Assembly: GCF_019059575.1 (NCBI RefSeq)
Contig: NW_024883481.1
Coordinates: 1 to 64,000, forward strand
Direction of reading: 5' to 3'
Length of the DNA stretch: 64,000 bases
Origin: Amphibalanus amphitrite
Lineage: Eukaryota; Arthropoda; Thecostraca; Balanomorpha; Balanidae
Numbering within the stretch: position 1 is the stretch's first letter; every line of letters starts with the position of its first letter. The notes below the pieces were generated by a model, which had not been told where the DNA came from, searched no databases, and was given only the letters and a program-made list of their open reading frames with translations. A program made the position numbers and the translations under genes. Positions 1 to 13,700 of the stretch are shown here, one piece after another.

Positions 1-3000
1 TGCGCAAAACTAGCTTAACAGGGTCCGCGGTGGCCACTAGTTCATCCAGACAGTTACCCTCTAAATCATTGCCATTACTTTAACGATGACGCTTCCCACC
101 GGCACCTGATAAAACGGTGTCCCTATCTGAATGGGGCGTGTCGATAGGCTCCACAAGTGTCACACCTTCAACACGTACTTTTTCAGCAAAGTCGCGACGG
201 CTAATAGCACGAGCAATCATCTTCTAGATAAAGGGGACCCACAAACTCTACCTGAGACCCGTTAAATAGTCCGAAGCTGGTGCTACATTTTCTAGCAGCA
301 TCAGCGGCAGACCCCTACACGCAAAGAGAACCGAAGGCACCGCGCGAAACTCTTTTGCCGATAATTTTTGTAATTTCTGAGCCTTCCTTGCTGGAATGTG
401 CTGTGAATTTACGGCCATGACGTGAGCGCTCCTATCTGCAGCAAAATTAACCAAGCACGAGCATTATCGGACTCTACTGTTGAGCGGTTTGCAGCCCACT
501 CACTAAACCAGTGATACCCATGTAACGTTATAGCACATTTCCACGCAGGATCAGCAGACATGTCCTCAGTTGTGGCACAGTTTTTCCTTGAGCCACTGAA
601 TTTTCTCCGCGGTGGCCTTACCATAACGCATAGACGGAAGAATCTCCTTAGTAATTTTGCGGCTACCCTCGTCATTTTCAACAGTACGACGCACCTCATT
701 TAAATAAACAGTTTCATAGTCGCCGTCGTACGCGGCGGCGCGAAACGAGCTACTTCCGCACGTACGCGGTCACTAAGATCAGCGCGGTTTACACCTAGCG
801 TTTTTTCCACGTTTCATACCCTGGCAAAGTGTCAAGCGCCGGCATTCTGAAAAGTTCACGGAAAGATGCCATACCCAAAATAGAGGCCTCACAGCATGCA
901 TTACCGTCGTCCGAGCGCTGACGCAAGCTCCAAATAGGAACATCCCCGATTGGAAAAATTTGCGCTGGATCACCGACAAACAGGACACCTATAGATCCAT
1001 GTCAACACCTGCCTGACCAAGACGCTGCATTACCCAACGTATCATGCGACGCTGATCATTGAAAATTCGTCAAAAAATTATCAAACCTAGCTCAGTACTA
1101 AGGCTATCACAAAGCTGCGAAAAGCGACGGCTATCCTCAGCCAGCGGCTCGTCCCCTGTTTGGCCCACGCTGATGGCGTATAAGCGGTGAATGGTAGTGG
1201 CGCCGTGCGCCATGTGGAAAAGACGCACATCCTGTCGGCGCAGACAATTTAACTACATCAGTCCACTTGGCAAAATCATCACCTAACATTTCACTGAGCT
1301 GATGCACGGCCGAACGCAAAGTAAAAGATTTGCCGGCACCGGGATCTCCTAACAGGAACGCGCGCAGTGCTTCGGCGGCGTTTGCCGCAAGTCTACAATA
1401 TCTCGGTCTGACGGGTGGGACCTGACGCGATGAGCCCGCCAGACGCCACTGCTTCACCTGCCTATCGTATGTATCCCACTGGCGACGCGAGCAAGCAAAT
1501 TCCCTCTGTGTTGCGTTAAATAGCGCTTTAAAACCGCCGACAGCACGCGCTGACGCCCTGAGAGGGCAGCCAGCGGTGCGTGTGCGACGTCTCCTGTACC
1601 GCTAGCGACTAGCCTACGATAATTGCGACGCACTAGGTCGGGATTAACTGGCCTGTCTCCTAGCCAGTCTGCCTGAAAATCAAACCAGCCGGATTGGCAA
1701 TGCCGGCCGCGGCCACCCCTGGTACGCAATTTGCTTCCCCATCATCCGCCGACCTATCCCCCGATTACCTAGCATGGCGTCTAGAGCCGTCTGATAAAAA
1801 CGATCGGGCAAACGCGTCGCATTCGCCTCCGGCTCCACTGGTTCATTTGTTCTAAAACAACTTGATCTCGGGATCTGGGTCGTCGCTATCCGACGACTCC
1901 GAAGCACTAATCGTCGTTTGCGTCAGACGGGTGAAAATGATTATAATACCGCCGCACAAAAGCCGGAACGTCTAAGCCTGTTGATAGCAGACGATGGTAC
2001 CTACAGATCCAATGGATGCACACCTCAGCCGGCGAAGCCTGCTGAGCGGCATCAGGTCCTCTGCGAGCAAGCAGGGTTCACACCAAAGAACAATATCGCG
2101 GGCGTATTTCCAGAAGCCCTGCCTGGACGGATTGGCGCGACTTTTACGTAAGTGTGGCGTCAGACGGACGCACACACGTGACCCGCAAACCTGGTGACGC
2201 CGACGGCCAATTGTCATTACCTTTTGATCACCTATCTTTTCTCAGAGACTACAAAAGTATCAAAATTGACGCACCGACATAACGCGCTGAAAACTCGTCG
2301 GCAGCTATGCCGCCATGATGCACATTATCATTTAGACGCGCGTTGAAATGCTCCAGACGGCTAGCAAACACATACTCTCCGGCATCTTCCGCAGAAATTG
2401 GCCGCAGAAGGCGAGTACCACTAAAGCCGAAACCGCGCGCGCGATATTCCTATACAGCAGAGGCAGCTGCCAATTTTTGTGCATTGCCTGAAAGATTGAT
2501 TGACACCTAGCCGACGAAACTGTATTATACATTCTCATAACTACGCCAGCGTCTATATTTGCGGTGGCGCCGCGCGTCTCCAAGCCGTAAGAAGAACATC
2601 GGCCGGAGTTCGCACGGGAGCAACTGGCTTAAAGCCGTACTTTAGCGCGTATTCTACGTTAGCATCACCTGACCCAATTGCCAACTGCATTGTGAAAGAA
2701 AAGGCTACACCATCGTCTGTTGTCACGCTTTCCCAAACGACAGACGGCGGCCGCGCCAGCCACGCCGGCACGACCGCCTTATCGTCTACGTTATTCAAAA
2801 TGTGCAGACGGCGAATGGATCATGCCCTCTCCCATCCACCGTCATTGCACGCCGTTTCACACTGTTTTATACGCCTATCGTGAGAGTCTGACGCAACGAC
2901 CGATTCAGTCCGGAGACGACGAGGCATCCGCCTTTTGCACCGAACAACCTCTTTCTTCACTGGTGCCGCGTTAGGATTTACTCTACGTGCTTCCGCGGTG

Positions 3001-6000
3001 GCTGCCTTGTCGACTTTCAGACGTTTAACTGCACATCCGTCTTTCAGCGACGGTGCTGTACCCCTACCGCTGTGACCCGTGTGGCGAAGTGTGCCGTTAA
3101 TTACGCTCACATACAGCTGGTCAATATAAGCAAAGTCACCGGAGGACATGGCCTTATCGAGCTCGGCGGCCATTCGCGCGCGACAAAACGGTTGTTTTCC
3201 TATCGTAGGCAAATTCAATGTGCGCCGACCACCCTTAGTAAAGCCCGCGTTCCAATTTGGTACATGTTCTCAATGCGCCTAATGTAGGACTGCTGACAAG
3301 ACTGCCACGCCGCGCGCACTGCGTCTCGACCGCGCGGGACGTGTCCCGTGCCAGCGTTGGGTCCTCGTTGCGCGCCGCGCGGTCAATCCTTTCAGCCTCA
3401 ATGCGAAGCTGAACCTGAAGACGATGCAAGAAAGTAGAAAACGAGTCACTAATTATATTACGGTGAATGTGAGGATTGGCGTTCGCGCCCCATCCGCACG
3501 CACAATATGGTACGTGGCGGAGAACGCACGCGCGCCAACGCAAGGGTGTCCATTTCCCCAATGAACGCTGTGACCCACGAAACGATGCCCGGATGCTTAA
3601 GGGTGTGGCAAATCGAGCGTGTAAATACTGCTCGTCACTAAGGTTTCGCTGGCGGCTGCGCCGTCAGACAGACGATGAATAGCGGGATGGTGATTATACG
3701 GGACGGCCCTAGTTTGCCAAAGATGAACTACGAGCGGAATGTCACCAACCCGCCATGACGGCGGTCTTCTAGATCACGAATAGCGCCTATCATTTCGTGC
3801 TTGTGTGCACGCCAAAATGCATCCGAATCATCCAATTTTGTTTGAAAACAGAGCAGAGAGCGAGCCAGCGTGCGGCACAATTGGGGATCGTCTACTAGCT
3901 GCTGTTTTGTGGGGAGACCATCTGGAAAATCGGTCAGATTTAGAGCGACGGTGGCATCGCGATTTGAACAGTCCCTACTTTTTTGGTTGCTAATCACAAA
4001 TTGTAGCTCAATGTTACCCTCGGATTCTGGCTGCTGGGCTAGCCAGTGCAAATATGTCTGACGCCAAGTCGTTATCGGTTGGCGAATAAGAACAGGCCGC
4101 TCCTGAAACGGGTCGGCATCACCAGTTAAAAAGACGTCTGGGAAACAGAGCTGAAAATAGCCGGGCGTCCACTCCGGCAATGGATGTTCGCGGTCGGCCG
4201 GAGGCATGCTAATACGGTGCAAGGCTGTCTGTGCCAGACCTCGCTGACGAATGTCCTCCGGCCGTTCACTTTCGGGTGCGGCAACGCCGCCTACCGCCAC
4301 GCCGCTGACTCCGCCTCGTCATTACCAAATTCACGGCTTAGAATTTCGAGTTCCTCGCAGCACATCGGCGAAGCGTAGAACCGCGAGGAACAGTGCCTGC
4401 CGCCTCGTCTTCGACGGACGGCGCTAACAACCAGCGACGCTCCACCGCGCATGAACTACGTGTCGTATCGTTACGTTAACATCGTCATCGTCTTCCGACC
4501 CGTCGTCCCGTGACTCCCTGACAGCATTACGAATTTCATCCCAAAGATTTTTCAAGCAAGCCTCGCTCGTGTCCGCGCCCTCACCCCCGTGCTCGAGTGA
4601 GTAGCTGGTGCGGAGTATGTCCGCCATCGGAAAGCCCGACTCTAGCCAGTTAACAAACTGATTAAAATGTAAAACTTTATTTACGCGCGCGTGAACCTCA
4701 TCTACGTTAAGTACGCGCAGACCGTGTGGCTGGCAGGGACGGTTGCGTTCGGGAAGGCGACTCTGAAGCTCCCGCAAATTTTCATTGGAAAATGGCACCC
4801 ACTGCTCGGCCACGAAGCGATAGAAGGGCCGCGTGTTTCGCGGATTGTACTTGCACGGAATTAGCCTTTCCATGAGGTGCCTAGCTTTTAAAATTGTCTC
4901 CATATTAACCATAGCCTCGCAATGGGTGCCGTCACGCCTGTTTTGCTGAACGACAATGAACGGCAGCTGGGCAAAATCGTACCAGGGCAGACGCGCGGCT
5001 TGGACGGGACGCTTCATGGATAGCAAATCGATCCGTGCTTTGAGAAAGGTACGTTATTGGCCCTGGATCTGAGCACGGCAACAGTAAGATGAACGGGGCG
5101 CAGAATCATGGTTTCCGCACGGGTCCACGAATTAACAAAGAGACGGTACTCATCATCACCATAAACGTCAGTAGACATTAAATTTCGTGCAGAATAGGGG
5201 CAAATGTGAGTACGGGGACCATTTAGCTCCTCAGAATCCTGACTATCGCCGGCAACGTCTGCCATATCGGCAGACGCACCGGCCTGTGAAGACGGCAGCG
5301 ACTGGTCCGTGTCGGACACAAGTGGTCGCGGCACGATATTATTCAAAGGGTCAATTTGGAATGAGGGGGAACACGTTACGCAGACGCCTAAGGCCTCGCG
5401 GTCAGTTAAAATGGTGCCGTTGGCACCGAAGAATTCCGGATCTAACCTAACCGTACACTTGTTATCTCTACGCAAAATTTCTGAATTTGACAGCGCGTCG
5501 TCTACGATACCTCCCGGCACGAGCTGGACCATGTTGCCGCGTTCCGGGACACGAACTACCCAGCCCGGATGCGGCAGCCCAGGCGTTTGTTTTTTACAAA
5601 TGATACAACGAACTTGACGAAGCGAATCATACACGGCATGCAAGTCTCTGAGCACCTGCAAAGAGCCTACGGTTAACTCTACCGACGGATCCTCGTGGTC
5701 AATGCCGTCCCCAATAGGATCGTGCCAAGCCTGACAACACTTGGCCTCGCGCGGAGTGGCCACCGTGAAGCGAGCGGCCGTGAAAGGTAAGTTGCGCATT
5801 GCCTGAAAACGTTTACGGCGCGACATTAAACCTACAGTTACTTTACCTACCGGTGAGGTCCGCGTCACGAGCGAGCCGCGGTCACGCCACACGACGGATC
5901 CCGAATCCCCGCGATGGCAGTAGGAGCCCATAATTTGATTTTCCTCCTTACAATCCCCAGAGTCCAGTACCCGCAATGTCTGTAGCCGGATGACGGCCGG

Positions 6001-8523
6001 CGGCAAATGGTCACCGAGCTCGCTGACAGCTAACGCTACCCATGTTGAGGGTTTCTCTTGGCGGCTGCACTGCGCAATGTCTATGGCTGTGCCGCAGGTA
6101 GTACCTACCAGACGGTCACAAGTGAACTTTATGGTTTGTTTCCCACCGGCATAGGTGTAGGAGCCTAACGGATATTTGGCGGCAGCTCTGCCGTCTATTA
6201 CGCGAAGTTTATCACATTCACAGCAGCGACGAATGAAAAAGGTTGGAAATTCACGACCTACATCGTCGCTGCTGACGTCTGCGGTCTGCTGAGAACCGGC
6301 GAGCGGCGGACGGTTGCGACCGCCGCCCGGCGCACTAGCCTGATGTGAAGTAAATTTAAGGTCGTAACCTATGCGAGTTGTGTACGCCCTATCTTCATGG
6401 CATTGGGGACCCGCAAAAGTTTCAAAGAGGTGAGCATACCGGGCGTGATTTTTCCTAATTTTTTCATGAGTTTGCCTGATTAGCTGCTCAAAGTGTTGCT
6501 CGGACACTGTGTCCGTCTGCGGATTGGCCTGAAATTGCTCCCAACCGTCCCGGCCGTAGACATTAGAAAACTCTTCCTGGAATGTAGTCTTTCTATAATA
6601 CATATACCACCCCCTACCGTAATAATGAAGTTTTAGCAAGTTGTACGTGTCCTCCCAACGTTGTGGGCCTCTGTGCGGTTCTAGACCCTCCTGCTCCACA
6701 CAGCGGGCGTGTACTGAATAGTAACGATTAACTTCACCAATAATTTTCATGAAAAGATACTCGCTGTCAAGGACGTCTGCCACTGAGTGACCAGACTTTT
6801 TTGCAAAATCTTTAAACCTTAACCAAGAATAAAATCTGAAGTTAACAAAACTACCACGAGACGGGTCGCAAAAGCCCCGCTTGCAAAGATTGCGCCAAAT
6901 GGTCCGGCGCCGCTCTCCAATCTCCCGGTTAGGTAAGTGATAACCACTTTCTTACTATCCCTGTACGCCCATGGACCGTTAAGGTCGGATGTTGCGCCTA
7001 AAAGATCTGTCTGAACGGATTCTATAACTATATCACTATTGCTGCGCTCTTCCAGCTCTTCGAGCATGGCGCGCGTCAAGAATGAAACTCTGTTTAAGTC
7101 TAAGGGGTTGATTTGCCTAGATGAGAAGAGACGGTCTACATCCGGTTCACTGTGCACTGATGGTGCACTTTCCCTATCGGACCCTACCTCGGGGGGTGCC
7201 TGACACGCGCTGCTATTGAACCCGTACCCTCCACGATTTTGTCTGCGGGTGTCTCCCTGGCAGCGGCCACCTCCTCATTTGAAGGAGCGCTGCCAGTCGA
7301 GGGGCGCCAAGTAAACCGCCCATGTTTCCTTCCCTTCCCCTACCACGTCGGACGATATCATGTGAGGCCGATTGTTTATCAGCCGGGGAAATAGTTAGAA
7401 CGCTACCGTCGAAAATATCTGGACTTACACTACGCGACGGCGCCCGCTTTGCTGTTTTCCTACCTCTGTTTCCCCTACCGCGACCCCGCAAAACGCCACG
7501 GGCCCTTCCCCTACCCACGGGCCTGCCTACAGCACCTGATTCCGGCTGAATCACTACTAACCGCGGGGAAACTGGATCTGCGGGGCGCCGTCTTCAAGAA
7601 TATCTACAGTTACAGCACGATTGGGAGAAAGCCCGTTTTCAACCATCCACCACTGCCACGACCGCGCTTAGCCCTACCAACCTCCACCCACGGCTCATCA
7701 GCCGGCTTCTGAGCCTCGGAGCCGACTACGGTATTACCTACTGGTTCGTCTACCGACAAGGGTGACTTTGCACTGTGTGCAGACGGCAGCGTCGGCACTG
7801 AGCTCGACACTTCGCCGACAATTTTGTCTGGGACCGCTGAGGTGGAAACCACAGGGGAAGAGACGACAGGCTCAGATGGAGCCGGGACCGACTGACTGAT
7901 ACCTACACTACCTAGCACGAGATCGAACGCCTCCTTATGGGAAGCGAACGTTCTCTTGCCCCTACCACGCATCGTCTTACCAGTCTTTGGGCGTTTGGGA
8001 CGGCGCGAGGCGGACACTGCGGGGGCGCTATCGGTGGGGGGTTTCTTGACCTGCGTTTCGCGGGTCACCTGGGACGGCTGGGGGATGATGACCTAGGCGG
8101 CACAGCATACAGGTCATAATGACCACCGTCGATTACCCCAGTGTACCGCACATGAATTTCGGGGTGATCCGGGTTCCCATGGCGCTGCATAACCTGCCCA
8201 TTGCGCCAGACGACGATGCGGCGCCTCACGACGGCAGCCGCCGCGGTCAGCTCCGGCTCGGCGCCCCACTCTGCCCTTGGAATCACCATTCTATACAGGT
8301 ACTCTTCAAAATCTCCTACGATGAACCCCTCAAAGTCTGCGCGGTTAGCCCACATGTACGTCACTACCATGAAACGCAACATTTCCGCGTCGATGACCCC
8401 ACCTCCGACGCCGCGCGAGATAGCATGGAACATACAATCCCCATCCATGGGCATGTTGATGATGTCTAGGTTCTGGGGACCACTTCCCGTTTTGACTACC
8501 TCCGCATAGGTGTTGAGCGCCAT
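1..8523 (-). pseudogene. Decayed copy (copy A) of giant Helitron-like OTU–Rep–helicase gene
   Basis: This is the broken relative of the intact minus-strand gene at 38249–28839 and matches it collinearly from about 29678 to the start codon. The start is at 8523, where the OTU segment (8523–8065) reads open. The gene then falls into about 18 frame pieces, the longest at 6783–5014 (589 codons); others include 5026–4424, 4300–3728, 3218–2820 and 699–409. The protein sequence across the breaks stays very close to the intact copy, so the damage is mostly 1–2 nt indels rather than substitutions. The OTU DGDC motif, the GDSGS motif and the helicase P-loop (about 1320–1360) are still recognisable. The 3' end lies off the left edge. 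It is a pseudogene unless the indels are assembly errors. Confidence 0.9.
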
Positions 8524-8860
8524 TTTCTTTTATTTGTATGGAAATACAACTAGAACAAAAAGCCAACTGGCTAACTGATCTGCGAACAAGTGTAAATCCA
8601 AGCGAGAAAAGGTTCGAAAAAACAAGGTGCGTGCAGAAAGGAACTAGAAACTGGCGCAACAGGCGCAACAACAAGAGGAAGTTTGCAGAGTGGCGTCTGG
8701 TGGTGAGCCTCTCAGCACTGCTCGGCAGATAGGACAGGACAGGCCTGGAAAAGGAAACATCCCATCAGGTGTTAGGACCGCTGATAGCTGCATCCTCGTG
8801 GGGTGCTATCCGTGAAAGGAGAGGTGGGGCACTTGCTGTGAGTTTTAGACACAACTGCAA
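8524..8860 (-). repeat. 5' flank of copy A, shared with copy B
   Basis: The 340 bases upstream of the broken start codon match 38250–38590, upstream of the intact gene, with scattered substitutions and small indels. The shared flank presumably holds the leader and promoter of the element. I see no unambiguous promoter in it. Confidence 0.75.
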
Positions 8861-10100
8861 GAAGTATTAGTCGAATAGTGACCGTGTTGCGCACAAAATG
8901 CATACAGAATACACATGAATAGACCTCTGTCAAGCAGCGTTATGATTTGCAGTGTCCTTGGACGGTGACAAGAACTAACTGCTAGTAGGTATGAATCAGT
9001 ATGCTGACTGACAAACATTTGCTAACAAAACGAGCAATTCAGCGAGTACTACAAATCAGTAATCAGTATCAGAAAAATCTCAGATACCGTAAAATGGGGT
9101 GTTTAGGGACAGTGGGGTGATAAGGGACAGTTGCGTGGGAAAAACTTTGAGTCATGTTAAGTTCCTAATTTGAGAAGGTTAAATAAAAACTTGAGTGTGG
9201 TAGTTGACACTGTTTGTTCTTGACTATAGGACAAAATGCCAATGTTTTTCATGCAAGTGATTTGGTTCAAAAATGGTTATGAAAATAATGCTACATTTTC
9301 AAAAATTGAGACATCTCCAAAACTTTGTGTGTACCACATAAACTAGTAGGTGTACAGGTAAAATGAATGCACAGGTGTATTGTCACATGTAATGCATGCT
9401 CGACCACATTTGGATTATTGCATACAGGCAGAGGGGCCACATATGGCACAAGGTGTACACAAATTTGAAAATGTGTAAAAAAAAGGTCAACAAAATTGTG
9501 CCAATCCATAGTCTGTCTTGTATCAAGAACAACAAAAACTGAGCCAATTGAGCCCAAACAATATATTACAATGACAAGATCTGATTGAGGTGTACAATAT
9601 TATGACTGGCAATGTGAACATTGACAAACATCAATTCTTTGAATAGGTAATGAATTACAAGTAGATCCAAGAACAATAGATCAGCTGTCGAAACTTAGAA
9701 AAAGGAGAACTTTGCATCATTTCATATATATTACTGAACAGCTCTGGGAAATAAAAAATGGAAACCGAGGTCCTTAAAATTTGTTGGCATGAGGGTAGCT
9801 GAGTGGTTACCAGACTTTTGAAGACCAAGGTTTCCATTTTTCTTCGAGAGGAAGTTCAGTAAGTTATTTCCAATATGTCATTTGGCTATCTATTCACAAA
9901 CTCACAACTGTATTGTTTCAATCACCTTTAAAGGTATTTATTATGAAATCACCAGTACTGTAGGCAGTGTTCTAAAATTGGATTTTGGTTGGGTGTGCTG
10001 ATGAAGAAAAAAAGTATAGGATAAGAAAAAAGAAAGAAAATATCTGAAGTATTTTTGCAAAATGGTGTAATGCTAAATTTGTATGCCAACTGATAAACCA
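8861..10100. repeat. Non-coding duplicated block, partner of 40220–40930
   Basis: No coding region is visible. From about 9265 to 9960 the sequence matches 40220–40925 with small indels, including a stretch with a tRNA A-box-like string near 9790 (partner near 40745). The part from 8861 to about 9260 has no match in block B that I could see. Confidence 0.7.
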
Positions 10101-10264
10101 GGGCGGTGTTTCACGGGACGCTGCTACCACGCTGCTATCAAATTGCGCGAGCTGACGTCACACTTGTGGTAGTGTTGGAGCAATGGGCCTGTTGATGTTT
10201 CCATGGAAACCCAATTTGACACGTGTAAAAGCAGCGTGCTGCTATCACCGGTGAAACAGGGCCC
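10101..10264. mobile_element. MITE with GTTTCAC…GTGAAAC ends
   Basis: The ends are inverted repeats: GGGCGGTGTTTCAC on the left and GTGAAACAGGGCCC on the right. The interior shares CCATTGCTCCAACACTACCA-type strings (here in reverse orientation) and a CCATGGAAACCCAA string with copies at 15766–16092. It has no coding capacity, so it is a non-autonomous DNA transposon of the same group as the element at 20274–20600. Confidence 0.75.
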
Positions 10265-10639
10265 ATGATTCATGTCAGGATATTGACAGGGTGTGAAACA
10301 AAAGGATGTGAGTGCATCAACTGTCAAGTGGCACGTAAACTGATTGTTCGAATGCATGATACCTTTCTCAGAGATGAAGTAGTCAGTCATTCATATTTTT
10401 GGGATGAAAATATTTTCCTCCAGGTGTGCTTTGCCACCAAAAAGTCTGAGAAATGGAACACTGCCAGTTCATCAACCCTTGCCGGAAGACAGTGCAGGAA
10501 AGATCACTTGCAATGTTTCCTGCATGGCTAGGATAATGCTTCAGGGATATCTCATCTCGGCGTATAGGAAGCAAGTTTTTCACCAACAGAATTGTGGAAT
10601 CACATCATGTGGTCAGTGCGGATGCATCTATCCATGCCG
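10265..10639. repeat. Non-coding, partly matching block B
   Basis: The stretch at about 10467–10535 matches 40925–41000. The remainder has no recognisable gene. It ends at a (TGA)n run near 10641, which I take as the 3' tail of the LINE to its right. Confidence 0.5.
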
Positions 10640-10715
10640 CTTGATGATGATGATTTGGAGTGACAGGGCGCACCAGCTGCGAGGCTATATCGCGCCCATT
10701 TCTTATTTAACTTCC

Positions 10716-13700
10716 TCAGTGTCGGGCGTTAAAAATCACCTGAAGGCCGGAGGCCGCAATAAACGAAAAGAGACGAGAAGAGTCTAGCAAAGAGGACTCG
10801 TCACCTAAGACTGCTCTCAAAGAAAGCTGGGCTCCGCGCAGGCCCAGAAACTTCAGCCGCTCAGCTTCCAGTCTCGGACACTCCAGAAAAACGTGTCGGA
10901 CGGAAAGTCTGTCGCCACATCTCGCACAAACAGGTCTTGGGCCGACGCCAATAAGGTGTCCATGGGTACCGAAAGTGTGCCCTGTGCGAAGCCGACAGAG
11001 GATAACCTCCTCTCGACGCGACTTGCGCGACGCAGACAACCAGGTTGCCAAACCCGGTTTGATGCGTAGCAGCTTGTTTGTCTGACATTTGCTCCAATCC
11101 TCCTGCCACTTTCCGCGGAAGAATGAGCTCACCGCAGGGAAAAAGTCCCTGGCCGGTAGAGGGAACCGGCGGGAGCAGGGCTGCCGCGCCGCATGGTTCG
11201 CAGCACGGTCCGCCCGCTCATTGCCAGCTATACCAACATGGCTAGGAATCCAGCAAAAAGTCACTGAGGTACCCTCTCGGTCGAGAGCCGTCAAACGGAG
11301 AAGAATCTCCTGTACGAGGGGGTCAAGTGGATAGAATTGTGTCAAGGACTGGAGTCCGCTCAATGAGTCGGAGAGGACAAGATATGACCGAGCGGGATGA
11401 ATCTGGATAAAACACAAAAGTTTGAGGACGGCGACCAATTCGCAGGTAAAAACGGATGCATGTTTAGGTAAAGTAAAACATCGCACAGCGTCGCCGCAGA
11501 CGAAGGCACAGCCAGCACCGAGGTCCGACTTGGACCCATCGGTGTATGCCACGGCATGGCATGAATATGATTCAATATGTTCCAATGCCTTCGCCTTGAA
11601 GGCCAGAGGCAGAATTTGGTCTTTCCGTGTGCCTGATAGGGTTAGGTCCACAGAGGGGACAGATAACCTCCAAGGCGGTTCAGGCAGGATAACAACTCGC
11701 ATGATGTCCCGAGTGCTTAGGCCACAATCTCGGAGGAGATCGGCCGTTCGGGTGCAGAAAACTCGAGAGCGGCTCCTCTCGTCGCCATCAAAGACTGCTA
11801 AGAGTGACCTGGAGAAAGCCGGTCCGTGAGCAGGATGGGAAGGGAACTGACGAAGTTTGATGGCGTATCGCATGCCCAACATCTGCCTTCGTAGGGCCAG
11901 AGGGGGCTCGTTCGCCTCAGCTAACAAGCTGACGACAGGAGTAGTTCGGAAAGCACCAGTCGCAATGCGAATCGCTGCGTGGTGGACAGTGTCAAGGATA
12001 AGCTTGGATGAGGATGCAGCGTTGTCATAGATAAAAGATCCATAGTCCAGACGGGACCGCACCAGAGACCGATAAAGAAGGAGTAGCGTACTACGGTCAG
12101 CGCCGTAGGACATGCGAGCGACACACTTCAGAATGTCAAGAGCTTTAAGACATCTGTCACGGAGACACTTTATGTGACTTCGGTATGTGAGTCGGCAGTC
12201 AAGAGTCATGCCAAGGAACTTGGCCTCCGCAACCACCGGTATGGCTTCACGGTAGAGCCTCACCACCATGGGTGCAGTGGGGCGACGCTTACGGGAAAAC
12301 TGCATGCCTACCGTCTTTGCAGAGGAGAACCGGAAGCCGTTCTCCTTGCCCCATGCCTCCACTCGAGCAACTGCCATCTGCAGCTGTCGCTCCATTGATC
12401 GAGTCGACGCCGCACTGCACCAAATAGCGAAATCATCGACGTAAAGAGCGCGGCCGATGGCTGGAGAGAGGACCTTTTCAATGTCGTTGATCATGACACC
12501 AAAAAGCGTCACGCTGAGCACACCGCCTTGTGGGACTCCATTAATCTGGGCGAACCGCTCAGATAACTGGTTGCCCACACGAACACGGAAGAAACGATCA
12601 CCAAGAAAACTGCTTAGAAAATGACCCATCGTGCCTCGAATGCCTAGCTTATGCAGCTTCTGTAAGATACCGAATCGCCAAGTGGTATCATACGCTGCTT
12701 CAATGTCGAAGAACAAGGCGCCTACTTGACGACCTTGTTTAAAATTCGAGCGGACAACTGAGTCAAGAGTAAGAACGTGGTCGACAGTACTCCGGTGCTT
12801 TCTAAAACCACACTGAGAATTGGCAAGAAGTCCGTGCCGCTCCAGATGCCAGGTAAGTCGGATATTCACCAGCTTTTCCAACAGCTTTCCAACGGCGGAT
12901 GTGAGCGCAATTGGGCGGTAGTGCAGAGGGTCCAAACCGCTCTTCCCTGCTTTTAGAACAGGGATGACAACTGCCTCCCGCCAGGAGTTTGGGTAAACAC
13001 CCGTCATCCATAGGAGGTTGAACAGCTGAAGGAGAGCATCCAGAGCAACCGGAGGGAGATGGCGAAGCATCATTGTGGACAGAATCCGGGCCTTCTGCGA
13101 CACATTTAAGACAGCTTATAGCTGACTTGAGCTCAACCATTGTAAAAGTATCGTTGTAGCTCAAAACGTCGGAGGTGCTAAAATTGACCCCAGAAGCTTC
13201 ACAAGACGAGCGGTGCCTGACAAAGGATTCGTCGAGGGACTCATCACCACACCGCCGATAGAGGGCGCGGCCTATCTCCGAAGCAACGGCGTTTGGCTCC
13301 ATGATGTCCCTTCCATCCACCTTCAGCACGGGTAAGGGTACAGAGGAGTGCCGGCCCGAGATGCGCTTTATGCGCGACCATACTTCGCCGATTGGAGTAA
13401 AACGATTAAGAGTGCTGACATATCGTTTCCAAGATAAGATCTTGGCCTCTTTGATAGTGCGCTTGGCAACCGCTCTGGCTCTCTTAAAAGCTATCATGTT
13501 GGCCGTGGAACTATTCCGCTGAAAGGCACGGTAGGCACGCTTTCGGGCACGAATTGCATCAGAACAGGCATCACTCCACCACGGAACTGGTGGTCGTCGG
13601 GGCATACCGGAACTGCGGGGTATGCAGGCTTCGGCAGCCTCGACGAGTTTGGACGTGAAATCATCGACTGACAAACTGTATGTTGGAACATCTGAGAATG

